The notes below the pieces were generated by a model. The model did no database searches. It saw only the letters and a list, made by a program, of their open reading frames with translations, and was not told where the DNA came from. A DNA stretch of 64,000 nt. It comes from UBA974 sp002292405 (GTDB lineage: Bacteria; Bacteroidota; Bacteroidia; Flavobacteriales_D; Sanyastnellaceae). The position numbers and the translations under genes were made by a program. Below are positions 44,901 through 53,531 of the stretch, in pieces (positions within the stretch are counted from its first letter, which is position 1; every line of letters starts with the position of its first letter). The DNA lies in NCBI GenBank assembly GCA_943842425.1, contig CALTBR010000003.1, positions 310,001-374,000 on the forward strand. Direction: 5' to 3'.

Positions 44901-46454
44901 CCATTCGCACCAGTAATCCCTCTCATCGTAAGTAACGTACCCCTCAAGAGCTAAGTTCATCAATATTAATCTAGCTTGAACAACGCTAAGCTTCAAGAAA
45001 GAAGCATACTCAGAAGCGTAGAAACCAGAAAAAGGATTGCTGTGCACAAATCTACCCAGTTCAACAAGTGGATTAATTAAAGCTTGGCCAGTCATATTAT
45101 CAAACGTTTGCTTGTCGAAATTTGCCTGAGATCTGAAAATCCCCACGGCACGACTTGATGGAACTATAGCCCCTAAATCGACAGTTCTACCACCAATTTT
45201 CCAAGTCATCGCTTCTACCTGAAAATCAATTTTGTGGTATGAATCGGAAAACGCCTGTAGCCCTACTCCATCTTCATCTCTGATAACACGAAGCCTCTTT
45301 CCTATATCATCGTATCTAACTACGATACTTGGATGATATATGCTATCCTTATCCAAATAAATAGAAAGCGTAGACTTTGTAGCTGACAACCCATCACGGG
45401 TAAACAACATCTCATCTACAAAGCAGCGAACAAAGAGTGTGTCATTGTTGTAGATTTTTAAATAACCCGGTGTGTCACCTATAGACGTTCCACTTAACTT
45501 AGATCCTTTGACGACAATTCCTCCAACAAAATCCATGTTAGGGAAGATATTTAACAATTCTAACTTCTCTGCTTTTGATTCAAACCTAGGATAAGTCTGC
45601 TCTTGAATCGATCTCGAGGCTTTAACTTTAAAATCGAGCTTGCCTTCTAACGCATCATCGAAAAGATTCGTGTGAAAAGTAACTGGAGATGCTGAAAAAT
45701 AGCTCCCCGAAAGCTTCACCTCATAATCATTTAACTCGACGAACTGTAGGCTATCGACGAATATTGTTCCTTCCCAATTCACGAATCCTCCTTCCCCCTT
45801 CCATTTAGATAAGGTCGGCAAAAACACGCCCGACGTTTGTCTTATTCTTGATGTGTCACCATTTAAAGTACAAACTAGTGATCCAGGGGTAAATTTCACA
45901 TAAGGCAAAGAATCTATTCCCAATTCCATTTTACCTCCATCGAAATGCCAGCCTGACAAACCCTCATCCGCTATTGATCCATTTTTAAAAAGCTTAGATG
46001 AAATCTCTAGGTACTTATTGAGTTTTTTTCTCCATCTCTTGTTTTCAGACATCGCTTTTATTTGGGCGTGCCAATCGCTCCAATGAATAGAATCCATTCC
46101 TGTATCCAGCTGCTCTGAAACCCCCCTCAAATATCCAATAATTCCAGAGGAGTTCTTGAGGTGAATGGACTGAAGTTGCAAGGTCGTTGAAATGATTGTG
46201 TCTTGAATCGACTTCGGCGTCGAAGAACTTAAAAGCTGGGGAGTAAAAACTTTACGCACCCACGACGCATTATCAGAATCACCCTTTGCAAATTCACTTT
46301 GAAGCTCTTTCGTAAAAGCAAGAGCCGAGGGCAAAGAATCTCTATCGGGGATAGCTGCCTGAGCAAACCCTTCAATCGAGATAGACCAGATAAAAAACAT
46401 CACTGCAAGAGCTATTACAGATTTTAATGTGTAAAATGAATTTGTTCCTCCCAT
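41952..46454 (-). CDS. Giant exported protein of unknown function
   Basis: A 1500-residue protein with a signal peptide (VIALAVMFFIWSISIEGFAQ); ATG 46454 is used instead of a TTG one codon earlier. An N-terminal helical region of about 150 residues precedes a long beta-rich body with many related strands, for example VVMCRDVRAMAVADAEIWPD, the pattern ADA-I-PDSGNVTIRRDAAM and later YQASGSYIYKD. Similar very large exported proteins occur across Bacteroidota but have no named function that I recall; AsmA/TamB- or OstA-like beta-structure is possible. It is 33 bases after prmA and 13 bases before the reductase, so it is part of that operon. Confidence 0.8.
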   Translation of the reverse strand: MGGTNSFYTLKSVIALAVMFFIWSISIEGFAQAAIPDRDSLPSALAFTKELQSEFAKGDSDNASWVRKVFTPQLLSSSTPKSIQDTIISTTLQLQSIHLKNSSGIIGYLRGVSEQLDTGMDSIHWSDWHAQIKAMSENKRWRKKLNKYLEISSKLFKNGSIADEGLSGWHFDGGKMELGIDSLPYVKFTPGSLVCTLNGDTSRIRQTSGVFLPTLSKWKGEGGFVNWEGTIFVDSLQFVELNDYEVKLSGSYFSASPVTFHTNLFDDALEGKLDFKVKASRSIQEQTYPRFESKAEKLELLNIFPNMDFVGGIVVKGSKLSGTSIGDTPGYLKIYNNDTLFVRCFVDEMLFTRDGLSATKSTLSIYLDKDSIYHPSIVVRYDDIGKRLRVIRDEDGVGLQAFSDSYHKIDFQVEAMTWKIGGRTVDLGAIVPSSRAVGIFRSQANFDKQTFDNMTGQALINPLVELGRFVHSNPFSGFYASEYASFLKLSVVQARLILMNLALEGYVTYDERDYWCEWLPKAENHLQCNRLLIDYDVLAFRSEVSNGVNAQLGLVDKTLEIKGLSSLKLSEAQNVVVSPKNGYIKMSENRDFTFGGRVKAGNFEFNGKNFKFNYDDFLIELNAVDEMHIRAEVEGEKGVDGMPKTRLVRNSIDGISGTIELDHPSNRSGWKSDFYTHYPVLNSEKPSYVYYDSQSIHQGAYHRNRFRYALDPFAIDSLDNFMKANMSFTGELLADGIIPDLEVDLILMDDFSLGIETSSPPEGFPLFLGLGTIYADLKLNMNGLQGTGEIEFLTSNLRGEGMALVPDSAFGNTSEYINSASYEHVPEIFATSTEFALNRNIQSDDPILDVRSDLSRLKCFNDDVLLGGAIHLNKSGMTANGEFEFEDAFLTSKLFNMKEREILADTAYFEITGNDLNALAFETENVNANINFDRRAGEFVSHEGVTEIALPAVRYICEMDRFTWFMDDDQIELENSFSENEELLFSDLADRSHSNFFSVHPGQDSLHFSCTKALYKVEEAVVMCRDVRAMAVADAEIWPDSGNVTIRRDAAMDMLLNSQIYANDVSRYHRFFDSKILVRGRLDYQASGSYIYKDAVGIDWPIFFKNIAVDESYTTYAQGDIEIDQEFYLSPYFEFTGEVTLQANRKDLEFEGGTRLAFECDKFRREWIRFNGVIDPVDVAIPVDSVVKEMMMSHLGVGVLLTDDSPFDAYAGFYTKKPDRGDLEIFKPEGNLRFDKANSRYVVSTDEKFRNPKLPGTLTELPIEGCGVFSSGSTTLPLDLSIIDHTFVGDVWGSESGKIEMRGSLALNMYMSKDLESHLAEQLTNASVATPLDFSSTNYEYALREIAGMEVADNALRELSREGTYKKVPKEVRFTMMLTGLELAYDPFEDAFISTSEIGIATIGDEAVFRTMPGRVELVRGRNRDELRVYFHISEGHWYFFEYDTFLNFESNDMYFMEVWNKLKPKEKVLTHPITEKFIKMQVSRSSLRDDFVDRFRDFE

Positions 46455-46490
46455 CAACCTACAATGTAGTAAGTCATGGATGAGTTTCTG

Positions 46491-47381
46491 CTATAACAGC
46501 TGCTCGGATTTCACACAAATAATACACGCCCAACCCTCACTATCCTTAACCTCCTCAATACGCCAGCCAAGATCTTCTATCGCTCTTTGCAAAACAGGCA
46601 CATCTCCAACAAAGAATCCCGACAAAGCGATTCTGCCTCCAGCCCTTAAAACTTTGTCATAAGATTCCATATCCTGCACTAAAATATTCCTATTTATGTT
46701 CGCAAGAATAACATCATTGACAGGAGTCCCTTGTAAATCGAATGCGTCACCACAAACCACAACAAGATTGTCATCCATTACAGAAAAACCATTCAATTTA
46801 GCGTTCTCTATCGTGTTTGAGTAGGCTCCCTCTTCAATATCTATCGCTAGTACTGAAGCTGCTCCAAGCTTTAATGCTGCGATTGCTAACACCCCAGTTC
46901 CACAACCCATATCTAATACCTTCAGCCCTTTGACTTCTAAACCTATCAAAGTATGCATCATTAAAAGTGTCGTATCGTGATGTCCAGTACCGAAAGACAT
47001 ATGAGGCACAATAACAACATCTAAAAACCCCTTCCCCATCTTTTCCGGTAAACTGTGGAATGGTGCCCTTACTATAGCCCTTTCACCGACATAAACGGGT
47101 TCGTAATTTGCTTCCCATTCTTCATTCCAGTTCCTTGATTTTATGATACTTTCAGACCAAACAATGTCTGCCATTCCCATCAATCTTTCTTTAACATCTA
47201 AAAGCCCAGAACTATCAACAAATTGCTCGGGAATATAAGCTTTCAGACCTTCATCCGTGGGTTCGAAAACTTCGAAATCCAACTCTGAAAGCCAGGCAAT
47301 CGCAACTTCACGTGCTGGCAGCAAAGGCGTGAACTTAATGTCAAGTTTAAGGTAGTCTGTTCGTATAAACTCTCTGCTCAT
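46491..47381 (-). CDS. prmA: Ribosomal protein L11 methyltransferase
   Basis: A 296-residue SAM-dependent enzyme that trimethylates lysines of ribosomal protein L11. SAM motif VLDMGCGTGVLAIAALKLGA, DIEEGAYSN acidic segment, the catalytic-loop LANINRNIL and the MSFGTGHHDTTLLMM motif identify it. ATG 47381 replaces a TTG one codon earlier. It lies 19 bases after tpiA and is followed by the giant exported-protein gene. Confidence 0.93.
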   Translation of the reverse strand: MSREFIRTDYLKLDIKFTPLLPAREVAIAWLSELDFEVFEPTDEGLKAYIPEQFVDSSGLLDVKERLMGMADIVWSESIIKSRNWNEEWEANYEPVYVGERAIVRAPFHSLPEKMGKGFLDVVIVPHMSFGTGHHDTTLLMMHTLIGLEVKGLKVLDMGCGTGVLAIAALKLGAASVLAIDIEEGAYSNTIENAKLNGFSVMDDNLVVVCGDAFDLQGTPVNDVILANINRNILVQDMESYDKVLRAGGRIALSGFFVGDVPVLQRAIEDLGWRIEEVKDSEGWACIICVKSEQLL

Positions 47382-47400
47382 CAAACTTAAAAGTGATTAA

Positions 47401-48159
47401 TTAAAGACTTGAATCAGATTTTATAATTGACTGAAAATCACTCGTATTTAGCGAAGCTCCGCCAATAAGACCTCCATCTACATTAGGGCTTCTAAAAATC
47501 TCCTCAGCATTTGACGGCTTACAACTTCCACCATATAAAATAGAAGTTCTAAATGCGATATCTTCATCAAATCTATCAGCGAGGTAAGATCTAATAAAAC
47601 GATGCATTTCCGCAGCCTGAGCAGCAGATGCAGTTCTCCCAGTCCCAATAGCCCAAATAGGTTCATATGCAACCACCACGCCGACCATTTCCTCTGAGCT
47701 AACACCTGCAAAGGCAGAAACAAGCTGTGCTTTAATCACCGACTCCTGAGTCCCCTCATCTCTCGAAGCAAGGTTTTCACCACAGCAAAGCACCACGCCT
47801 AGACCAGCATCAATACATCTACGAACTTTTTTCGCAACTATTTCATCTGACTCACCGAAGTCAGCTCTCCTTTCAGAGTGGCCCACTAATGCAAAATCAA
47901 CTCCACAAGAAACGAGCATATTAGCAGTAAACTCTCCAGTATAAGCGCCATCTGAAAACGCACTAACTTGTTGTGCTGCAATGAGTATCCCGTTACGCTC
48001 ACCACCTGAAAGCTCAGACAAGTAAGGAGCTGGAGGAGCTATCATTACCCTCACATCTTTTGGCATAGAACCCATAGCCTCATTCATTACAGTGATCCAC
48101 TCACGGGCCTCATTTATAGATTTGTTGCTTTTCCAGTTTCCTGCTACGATATTTCTCAT
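47401..48159 (-). CDS. tpiA: Triosephosphate isomerase
   Basis: A 252-residue TIM barrel interconverting glyceraldehyde-3-phosphate and dihydroxyacetone phosphate. The start is ATG 48159 where the family opening RNIVAGNWKSNKS lies. The catalytic histidine is in ALVGHSERRADFGE and the catalytic glutamate in VVAYEPIWAIGTGRTAS; phosphate-binding GGSCKPSNA and GGLIGGASL follow. It heads the tpiA-prmA run and is divergent from recQ, with only 26 bases between their ATGs. Confidence 0.96.
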   Translation of the reverse strand: MRNIVAGNWKSNKSINEAREWITVMNEAMGSMPKDVRVMIAPPAPYLSELSGGERNGILIAAQQVSAFSDGAYTGEFTANMLVSCGVDFALVGHSERRADFGESDEIVAKKVRRCIDAGLGVVLCCGENLASRDEGTQESVIKAQLVSAFAGVSSEEMVGVVVAYEPIWAIGTGRTASAAQAAEMHRFIRSYLADRFDEDIAFRTSILYGGSCKPSNAEEIFRSPNVDGGLIGGASLNTSDFQSIIKSDSSL

Positions 48160-48185
48160 CTTAGATATCTGATATTTGTGCAAAT

Positions 48186-50081
48186 ATGCCTCAGACAGAT
48201 TCAAAATCCACCATCAATTACACTCTCAAGAAGATTTGGGGTTTTGACAAACTGAGAAAGTTCCAGACTGCCCCTGTATATGCACTCACTAAAGGCACAG
48301 ACGTAATCGCTCTTTTACCCACTGGCGGTGGGAAATCCTTATGCTTCCAGCTCCCAGCCCTCGTACGTGGCGGACTATGCATCGTGATTTCTCCTCTCAT
48401 TGCTCTCATGGAAGATCAAACCAACCAACTCAAACTTTTAGGTGCACGTGCGGCATCTCTTACTGGAGACAGAAAAAACATAGATAGAATTCTAAACAAC
48501 GCCAGTATAGGTGCATTAGACTTCTTATACCTTTCTCCAGAAAGACTCAAGGATCCGCTTTTCATAGCTCAGGCTCACCTACTCGACGTTAAAACAATAG
48601 CTATTGACGAGGCACATTGCATTTCACAATGGGGGCACGATTTCAGGCCTGAGTTCAGAAATATAAACTTCCTAAAATCTTACTACCCGACAGCTGTTCT
48701 AGGCGCATACACAGCAACTGCCACAAATGAAGTTCTCGCTGATATCGCAACCCAACTAAAGATCGACACCGGGTGTATCCACACCACCTCGATGAGAAGG
48801 CATAACCTTGAATTTGAAGTCAGCACTTGGGGCGATACTGAAGAAGAGATATTACTTCTAGCACGCGAACTCAAAGGATCTGGACTTGTTTATGTCAAAA
48901 CACGAAACGATGCCGATCGCTGGGCAACAAGACTGTACTCTGTCGGACTGAGTGCCACCTCATTTCATGCCGGCCTAGAAAAAAGTGTAAAACAAAAACG
49001 CCAGCGAGATTGGATTTCAGGCAAGATACCCATCATGGCCTGCACATCCGCATTCGGAATGGGTATTGACAAAGCAGACGTAAGGTGGATTTTACACGTC
49101 GGCGCTCCCGCAAATTTGGAGAGCTACGTCCAAGAAGCGGGAAGAGCTGGTCGCGATGGCAATCCCTCTCGATGCATCTTATTCCAAGGAGCTCGGGATT
49201 TAAAGAAGAGTGAGGCGAGAAACAAGGAGATGTTCCCATCCCTTAATACGATTCAAAATATTTACCAAAGCCTTGCCAATCAAGGCAAAGTAGCAATAGG
49301 CGACAGCCCAATCGACCCCACAAACATTAACATTAAACAGTCTGCTAAAAATTCTGAATGCACTACCTCAGAGGCTTTGGCTGCACTAGCTTTTTTAAAT
49401 AGCGCTGGCCATATAAATTTAATCAAAAACCCCAGGAGCTCGTTAGGAAAAGTGAAGTGGCTAGGGGGTAGAAATAGCATTGTTAATGAGACGACTCACC
49501 CTACTGATATACTTGCCTCTCATTTAATGAGAATTGGACTTGACATGGAACCTATTTCAACTTCGGCTAAGAAACTCGGAAGTGAGCTAGGCCTAGCAGA
49601 GTACGTTATTGATTCTGCGTTGAGAACTTTGGACGCTCAAGGTCGATTAGAGTGGATGCCCCAGGCAGCAGAGTATGAGGTTGTTTGGCCTTCAGGGAGA
49701 ATTAACGCCAGAAAAATCACCTTACCCTCTTCGGTTTATGCCGACAGGAAAGATTCCGTAGATAAAAAATGGAGCGCCATACAAGCATTTATTTCAACTG
49801 AGGGATGTCGCTCTGAACTGCTAGATTTGTACTTCAGCGACGAACCCGTCAGTCCATGTGGAGTTTGTGACAACTGCACCTGGAGCCCTAATGAAGCTGA
49901 AGTAAAAATCTTAAACATTCTTAGTAAAACTTACCCTGAAGGGGTTGACGCCTTCAATCTCATACGCAAATTTAAAGCAGGCCACAAAGGTGCAGTTTCT
50001 GTCATTTTAAGAAAACTTTTAGACGGAGGGAAAATCCGAACTAAAGGCACCGACGTTTACGTAATTTCGCCGAATGAATAA
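48186..50081 (+). CDS. recQ: RecQ-family ATP-dependent DNA helicase
   Basis: A 631-residue superfamily 2 3'-5' helicase for recombination and fork repair. Walker A GGGKSLCFQLPA, DEAHC box near residue 140, TATATNEV, motif VI YVQEAGRAGRDGN, then the zinc-binding cysteines with CGVCDNC near the end of the RecQ-C domain and a winged helix. No HRDC domain is evident, so it is the shorter form. The downstream methyltransferase gene overlaps its end by 8 bases. Confidence 0.93.
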   Translation: MPQTDSKSTINYTLKKIWGFDKLRKFQTAPVYALTKGTDVIALLPTGGGKSLCFQLPALVRGGLCIVISPLIALMEDQTNQLKLLGARAASLTGDRKNIDRILNNASIGALDFLYLSPERLKDPLFIAQAHLLDVKTIAIDEAHCISQWGHDFRPEFRNINFLKSYYPTAVLGAYTATATNEVLADIATQLKIDTGCIHTTSMRRHNLEFEVSTWGDTEEEILLLARELKGSGLVYVKTRNDADRWATRLYSVGLSATSFHAGLEKSVKQKRQRDWISGKIPIMACTSAFGMGIDKADVRWILHVGAPANLESYVQEAGRAGRDGNPSRCILFQGARDLKKSEARNKEMFPSLNTIQNIYQSLANQGKVAIGDSPIDPTNINIKQSAKNSECTTSEALAALAFLNSAGHINLIKNPRSSLGKVKWLGGRNSIVNETTHPTDILASHLMRIGLDMEPISTSAKKLGSELGLAEYVIDSALRTLDAQGRLEWMPQAAEYEVVWPSGRINARKITLPSSVYADRKDSVDKKWSAIQAFISTEGCRSELLDLYFSDEPVSPCGVCDNCTWSPNEAEVKILNILSKTYPEGVDAFNLIRKFKAGHKGAVSVILRKLLDGGKIRTKGTDVYVISPNE

Positions 50082-51273
50082 CCCCAGCTACCCCATTATT
50101 AAAATAAAACCCAAGAGACAGGAAAGTATTCTACGTCGACACCCTTGGGTTTTTAGTGGTGCAATTAAAAAAGTAGAAGGAAAACCTGGAGCTGGCGATT
50201 GGGTGAAAGTGATTGCGAACAAGGGGGCGCTTCTAGGTTGGGGTCATTTCTCACCTGGAACTTCTATCGCTATCCGAATGCTCACTTTTGCTGAAGACAA
50301 GCCGGACGATCAATGGTGGATTGATAAGATTAAGGAGGCTATCAGCGTTAGGGAAATGCTTGGTCTTATAGAAAGTGATACGAACGACACCTGCAGGCTC
50401 GTTCATGCTGAGGGTGATGGATTGCCTGGGCTTATCGCAGATTTCTACGCTGGAGTTTTAGTTATCCAGTGCCATACCCCTGGTATGCACAACGTCATCA
50501 AACTACTTTGCTCAGCTTTCTCTGAAGCACTTGGAGAAAAGCTCGTTGCTGTGTATGACAAAAGCTCTAAAGCCCTTGCTAAGCATGGCGGAACGGTGAG
50601 TGAGGATGGTGTGGTTTGGGGTAAAATGCCTGTGGGACATTACGCCACTGAGCATGGCCATAAGTTCAATATAGATTGGGAGAAAGGGCAGAAAACTGGT
50701 TTTTTCATAGACCAAAGAGAAAACCGCAAGCTTCTAGGCCATTACTCAAAGGATAAGAAGGTCCTCAATGTTTTCAGCTACACAGGAGGTTTTTCAATCT
50801 ACGCAATGAAAGCTGGAGCAAAGGAAGTGCACAGCCTTGACAGCTCAGCGAGAGCGCTTGAAGTTTGTGAAGACAATGTGGCTTTAAACTCTCTAAACAT
50901 TGATGAGCACAAGAGTTTACAAGAAGAGGCTGTAGCGTATCTAAAGTCTGACCTTAGCGAATATGACATCATCATTCTCGACCCTCCAGCTTTTGCAAAA
51001 CGTGCATCTGCGAGACACGCAGCCATTCATGGATACAAGCGAATCAACCTTCGCGCGATCGAATCTATGAAACCCGGCTCGTTGTTATTTACGTTCTCTT
51101 GTAGCCAAGCTGTCGATGAGAAGCTGTTTACAAACACAATCATCGCTGCTTCGATACAGGCAAACAGAACTGTGAGAATCCTTCACCGCTTAACACAGCC
51201 AGCTGATCACCCCGTTAGTGCATTCCACCCAGAGGGAGCCTATCTAAAAGGACTTGTGATCAGAGTGGACTAG
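50074..51273 (+). CDS. RlmI-like rRNA (cytosine-5-)-methyltransferase
   Basis: A 399-residue class I SAM methyltransferase with N-terminal PUA domain (RHPWVFSGAIKKVEGKPGAG). The RlmI/COG1092 pattern continues with KTGFFIDQRENRKLLG, motif I VLNVFSYTGGFSIYAMKAGA, DSSARALEVCEDN, catalytic-type IILDPPAFAKRA and the closing FSCSQAVD. E. coli RlmI methylates 23S rRNA C1962. It overlaps recQ by 8 bases, so both are co-translated. The exact target base is inferred. Confidence 0.9.
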   Translation: MNNPSYPIIKIKPKRQESILRRHPWVFSGAIKKVEGKPGAGDWVKVIANKGALLGWGHFSPGTSIAIRMLTFAEDKPDDQWWIDKIKEAISVREMLGLIESDTNDTCRLVHAEGDGLPGLIADFYAGVLVIQCHTPGMHNVIKLLCSAFSEALGEKLVAVYDKSSKALAKHGGTVSEDGVVWGKMPVGHYATEHGHKFNIDWEKGQKTGFFIDQRENRKLLGHYSKDKKVLNVFSYTGGFSIYAMKAGAKEVHSLDSSARALEVCEDNVALNSLNIDEHKSLQEEAVAYLKSDLSEYDIIILDPPAFAKRASARHAAIHGYKRINLRAIESMKPGSLLFTFSCSQAVDEKLFTNTIIAASIQANRTVRILHRLTQPADHPVSAFHPEGAYLKGLVIRVD

Positions 51274-51308
51274 AGAGGTCTTTGACAAGTTTAAGACAAG
51301 CCTAAAAA

Positions 51309-51953
51309 TCAGGGCTGAAGCATTCCTTTTACCCAAGCACCATTTTCAGATTTAGTGTAAACCACTCTGTCGTGTAAACGCGAAGCTCTCCCCTGCCAAA
51401 ACTCTACTCTTTCGAAAGTAATCCTATATCCTCCCCAATGTGGAGGTCTTTCAACTTTTTCTACTCCATCAAATCGGGATTTTACCTGAGCATAAGATTT
51501 AGTCAGATGATCTCTGGAATCTATTGGCGAGCTCTGATCAGATACCCAAGCACTTAATTGACTTTCTCGGGGTCTTGTATCAAAGTACAAATCGTTTTCT
51601 TCCTCAGAAATTTCTGTCACCACACCTGTTAAGCACGCCTGCCTCTCCATCTCAGCCCAAAAAAACGTTGCTCCCGCTTTGGCATTACTCCTAAAATCCT
51701 TACCCTTATTGCTGTTTTTATTCGTGTAAAAGACCACCGACTCTCCTTCTATAGCTCTCACTAAAACCATCCTACCCTTTGGAAACCCATCAGAAGTAAC
51801 CGTCGATAAGCAAAATGCATTTGCATCGGGGACGTTTGATTTTATAGCCTCATTTATCCAGATAGAAAGCTGTTGAGCTGGAGAATCTTCCAAATCCTGT
51901 ATACGCATTTCCCTCTTCACATAATCCGTTCTAATCGAGTGTATATTTTTCAT
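51309..51953 (-). CDS. pdxH: Pyridoxamine 5'-phosphate oxidase
   Basis: A 214-residue FMN enzyme that oxidises PNP/PMP to the cofactor PLP, needed by IlvE and the class III aminotransferase in this window. Recognisable segments are DANAFCLSTVTSDGFPKGRMVLVR, FYTNKNSNKGKDF, FFWAEMERQ, the DTRPRESQLSAWVSDQS motif and the C-terminal EFWQGRASRLHDR. Length and motifs are canonical. It converges on the recQ-rlmI operon. Confidence 0.95.
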   Translation of the reverse strand: MKNIHSIRTDYVKREMRIQDLEDSPAQQLSIWINEAIKSNVPDANAFCLSTVTSDGFPKGRMVLVRAIEGESVVFYTNKNSNKGKDFRSNAKAGATFFWAEMERQACLTGVVTEISEEENDLYFDTRPRESQLSAWVSDQSSPIDSRDHLTKSYAQVKSRFDGVEKVERPPHWGGYRITFERVEFWQGRASRLHDRVVYTKSENGAWVKGMLQP

Positions 51954-52005
51954 CTATCAAATATATTAAGGCAAATATCACTTGTGAGGACACAAATCAA
52001 AATTC

Positions 52006-53397
52006 TTAGAGTTCTTTAGCTATTAGAGTTTCAGTCCAAACCTCAACACCATTCACATCCTTCACAACAATCTCAAGAGACCTGTTCTTTCTAGGACCTG
52101 AGAAATTAAGCTCAGCAAAATTTCTAAAAGGCACGGTAGTTCCTTCAATTCGCAAATCATTAGGCTCATCTGAATTGTCGTAAGCGCTACTTGTAAGTGG
52201 AGAAACTGTCAAATCATGAATTACTGCTCCTCCCTCTAGCTCTATTCGACTCATGTCTGTACAATGCCTATCACCTGTTAAGAAAACCACACCGTGAATA
52301 TGTTCCTCCTCTATCCTTTCTATAATTTCTTTTCTTTCTGGAAAGTTTGCCATATTTTCATGACGTTCTGCAGTATTTAAAAATTGTCCCCCCACGGCTA
52401 CCATCTTAAAAGGAGCTTTACTTTTATTTAACGCTGCAATCAACCAATCTATTTGTTCATCTCCGAGCACATGAATATCCTGAGTTCTATTGTTGTGATG
52501 AATCCTTTGGGATCTATTGTCTAACAAAAAGAACTCCACATCGTTAAACCTAAATACAGTAGCAATATTGTTTGCTCCTGAAGGCGCTCCGTAACTCGGG
52601 TTAGCCCAAAATGTTTTAAACGCATCTTGAGCCCAGTCTCTATGAATCCAACTGGCATCAGCGTCGTTGGGGCCAAAGTCATGGTCATCCCAAATCGCAT
52701 AGTTGGGACAAGCCTTCAAAAGGTCTTGCATTTCCGGTAGAGCACGAGTGTGAGTGTAACGATACAGGTACCCTGAATAGCTTTGGACATCCACCTCCCT
52801 CATATAAACATTATCACCTAACCACAACATCATGTCCGGCTCAGCAGCTACCATAGACTCGAAAACCTCATATTCACCACCATATCCACGCCCTGGTCTA
52901 TCGTATATAGAATCATTAATAAACGTACAACTTCCAATTACAGCTTTAAATTCAGGAGGATCCATTCTATAATCCCACAGCACCTGAGTGTCGATATTAA
53001 TTGTATCGCCAATTGCTTCACCGTTTGCAACCAGCACAGCACTATAGCTACTCCCTGGATCTAACCCGCTCAACTCAAACTGCGCACTAAACGCTGTTTT
53101 TGAATCAGCCCACTTCCAATTAGAACTTCCAGCAGATTCTTCATCTCCTTCTTTCCAGTATGATACACTTAAATCAGCAGTATTATCTACTTGAGCCCAA
53201 ACCTGAGCCGACCTCATACTAACATGACCTATCATCGGTCCGCTAATTAATTCTGGAGTAGGTTTTTCACAACAAACTGAAGTTCCATCTGCTAAATATG
53301 ATATAGTAGTGTAAGTTGGAGCACATCCCGCTAAACTTACGAGTATGAAAACAAGCGCCGTTGCGCAAGCCAATTGATTAACAAGTCGGTTATTCAT
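52006..53397 (-). CDS. PhoD-like phosphatase/phosphodiesterase lipoprotein
   Basis: A 463-residue lipoprotein (lipobox VSLAGC) of the PhoD family of calcium- and iron-dependent phosphatases. An N-terminal fibronectin-like domain (GHVSMRSAQVWAQVDNTADL) is followed by the metallophosphatase core: ASC-like VIGSCTF, MLWLGDNVYMRE, AIWDDHDFGPNDAD, FFLLDNRSQRIH, VAVGGQFLN and VVFLTGDRHCTDMS. It should release phosphate from phosphodiesters or monoesters at the cell surface. It has its own promoter box just after the terminator of the T9SS gene upstream. Confidence 0.88.
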   Translation of the reverse strand: MNNRLVNQLACATALVFILVSLAGCAPTYTTISYLADGTSVCCEKPTPELISGPMIGHVSMRSAQVWAQVDNTADLSVSYWKEGDEESAGSSNWKWADSKTAFSAQFELSGLDPGSSYSAVLVANGEAIGDTINIDTQVLWDYRMDPPEFKAVIGSCTFINDSIYDRPGRGYGGEYEVFESMVAAEPDMMLWLGDNVYMREVDVQSYSGYLYRYTHTRALPEMQDLLKACPNYAIWDDHDFGPNDADASWIHRDWAQDAFKTFWANPSYGAPSGANNIATVFRFNDVEFFLLDNRSQRIHHNNRTQDIHVLGDEQIDWLIAALNKSKAPFKMVAVGGQFLNTAERHENMANFPERKEIIERIEEEHIHGVVFLTGDRHCTDMSRIELEGGAVIHDLTVSPLTSSAYDNSDEPNDLRIEGTTVPFRNFAELNFSGPRKNRSLEIVVKDVNGVEVWTETLIAKEL

Positions 53398-53436
53398 CAG
53401 TAAAACGTTTATTAAACCTATGTATAATTATTACAT

Positions 53437-53444
53437 CAAAAATA
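53437..53444 (-). promoter_or_regulatory. -7 box for the PhoD-like gene (TATTTTTG)
   Basis: Perfect TAnnTTTG on the minus strand, 39 bases before the ATG. The neighbouring terminator occupies the -33 position. No clear Pho-box-like repeat was seen. Confidence 0.45.
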
Positions 53445-53450
53445 GCGTAT

Positions 53451-53482
53451 AAAAAAAGAGGGAACCCGAAAGTTCCCTCTTT
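53451..53482 (-). terminator. Terminator of the T9SS protein gene at 53532
   Basis: On the minus strand AAAGAGGGAAC pairs perfectly with GTTCCCTCTTT (11 bp) around a 6-base loop, followed by an uninterrupted T-run. Strong intrinsic terminator. Confidence 0.9.
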
Positions 53483-53531
53483 AAATAAGATGTTTCTAAA
53501 AGATTTTCTCGAAACTTACTTAGCGATACTC

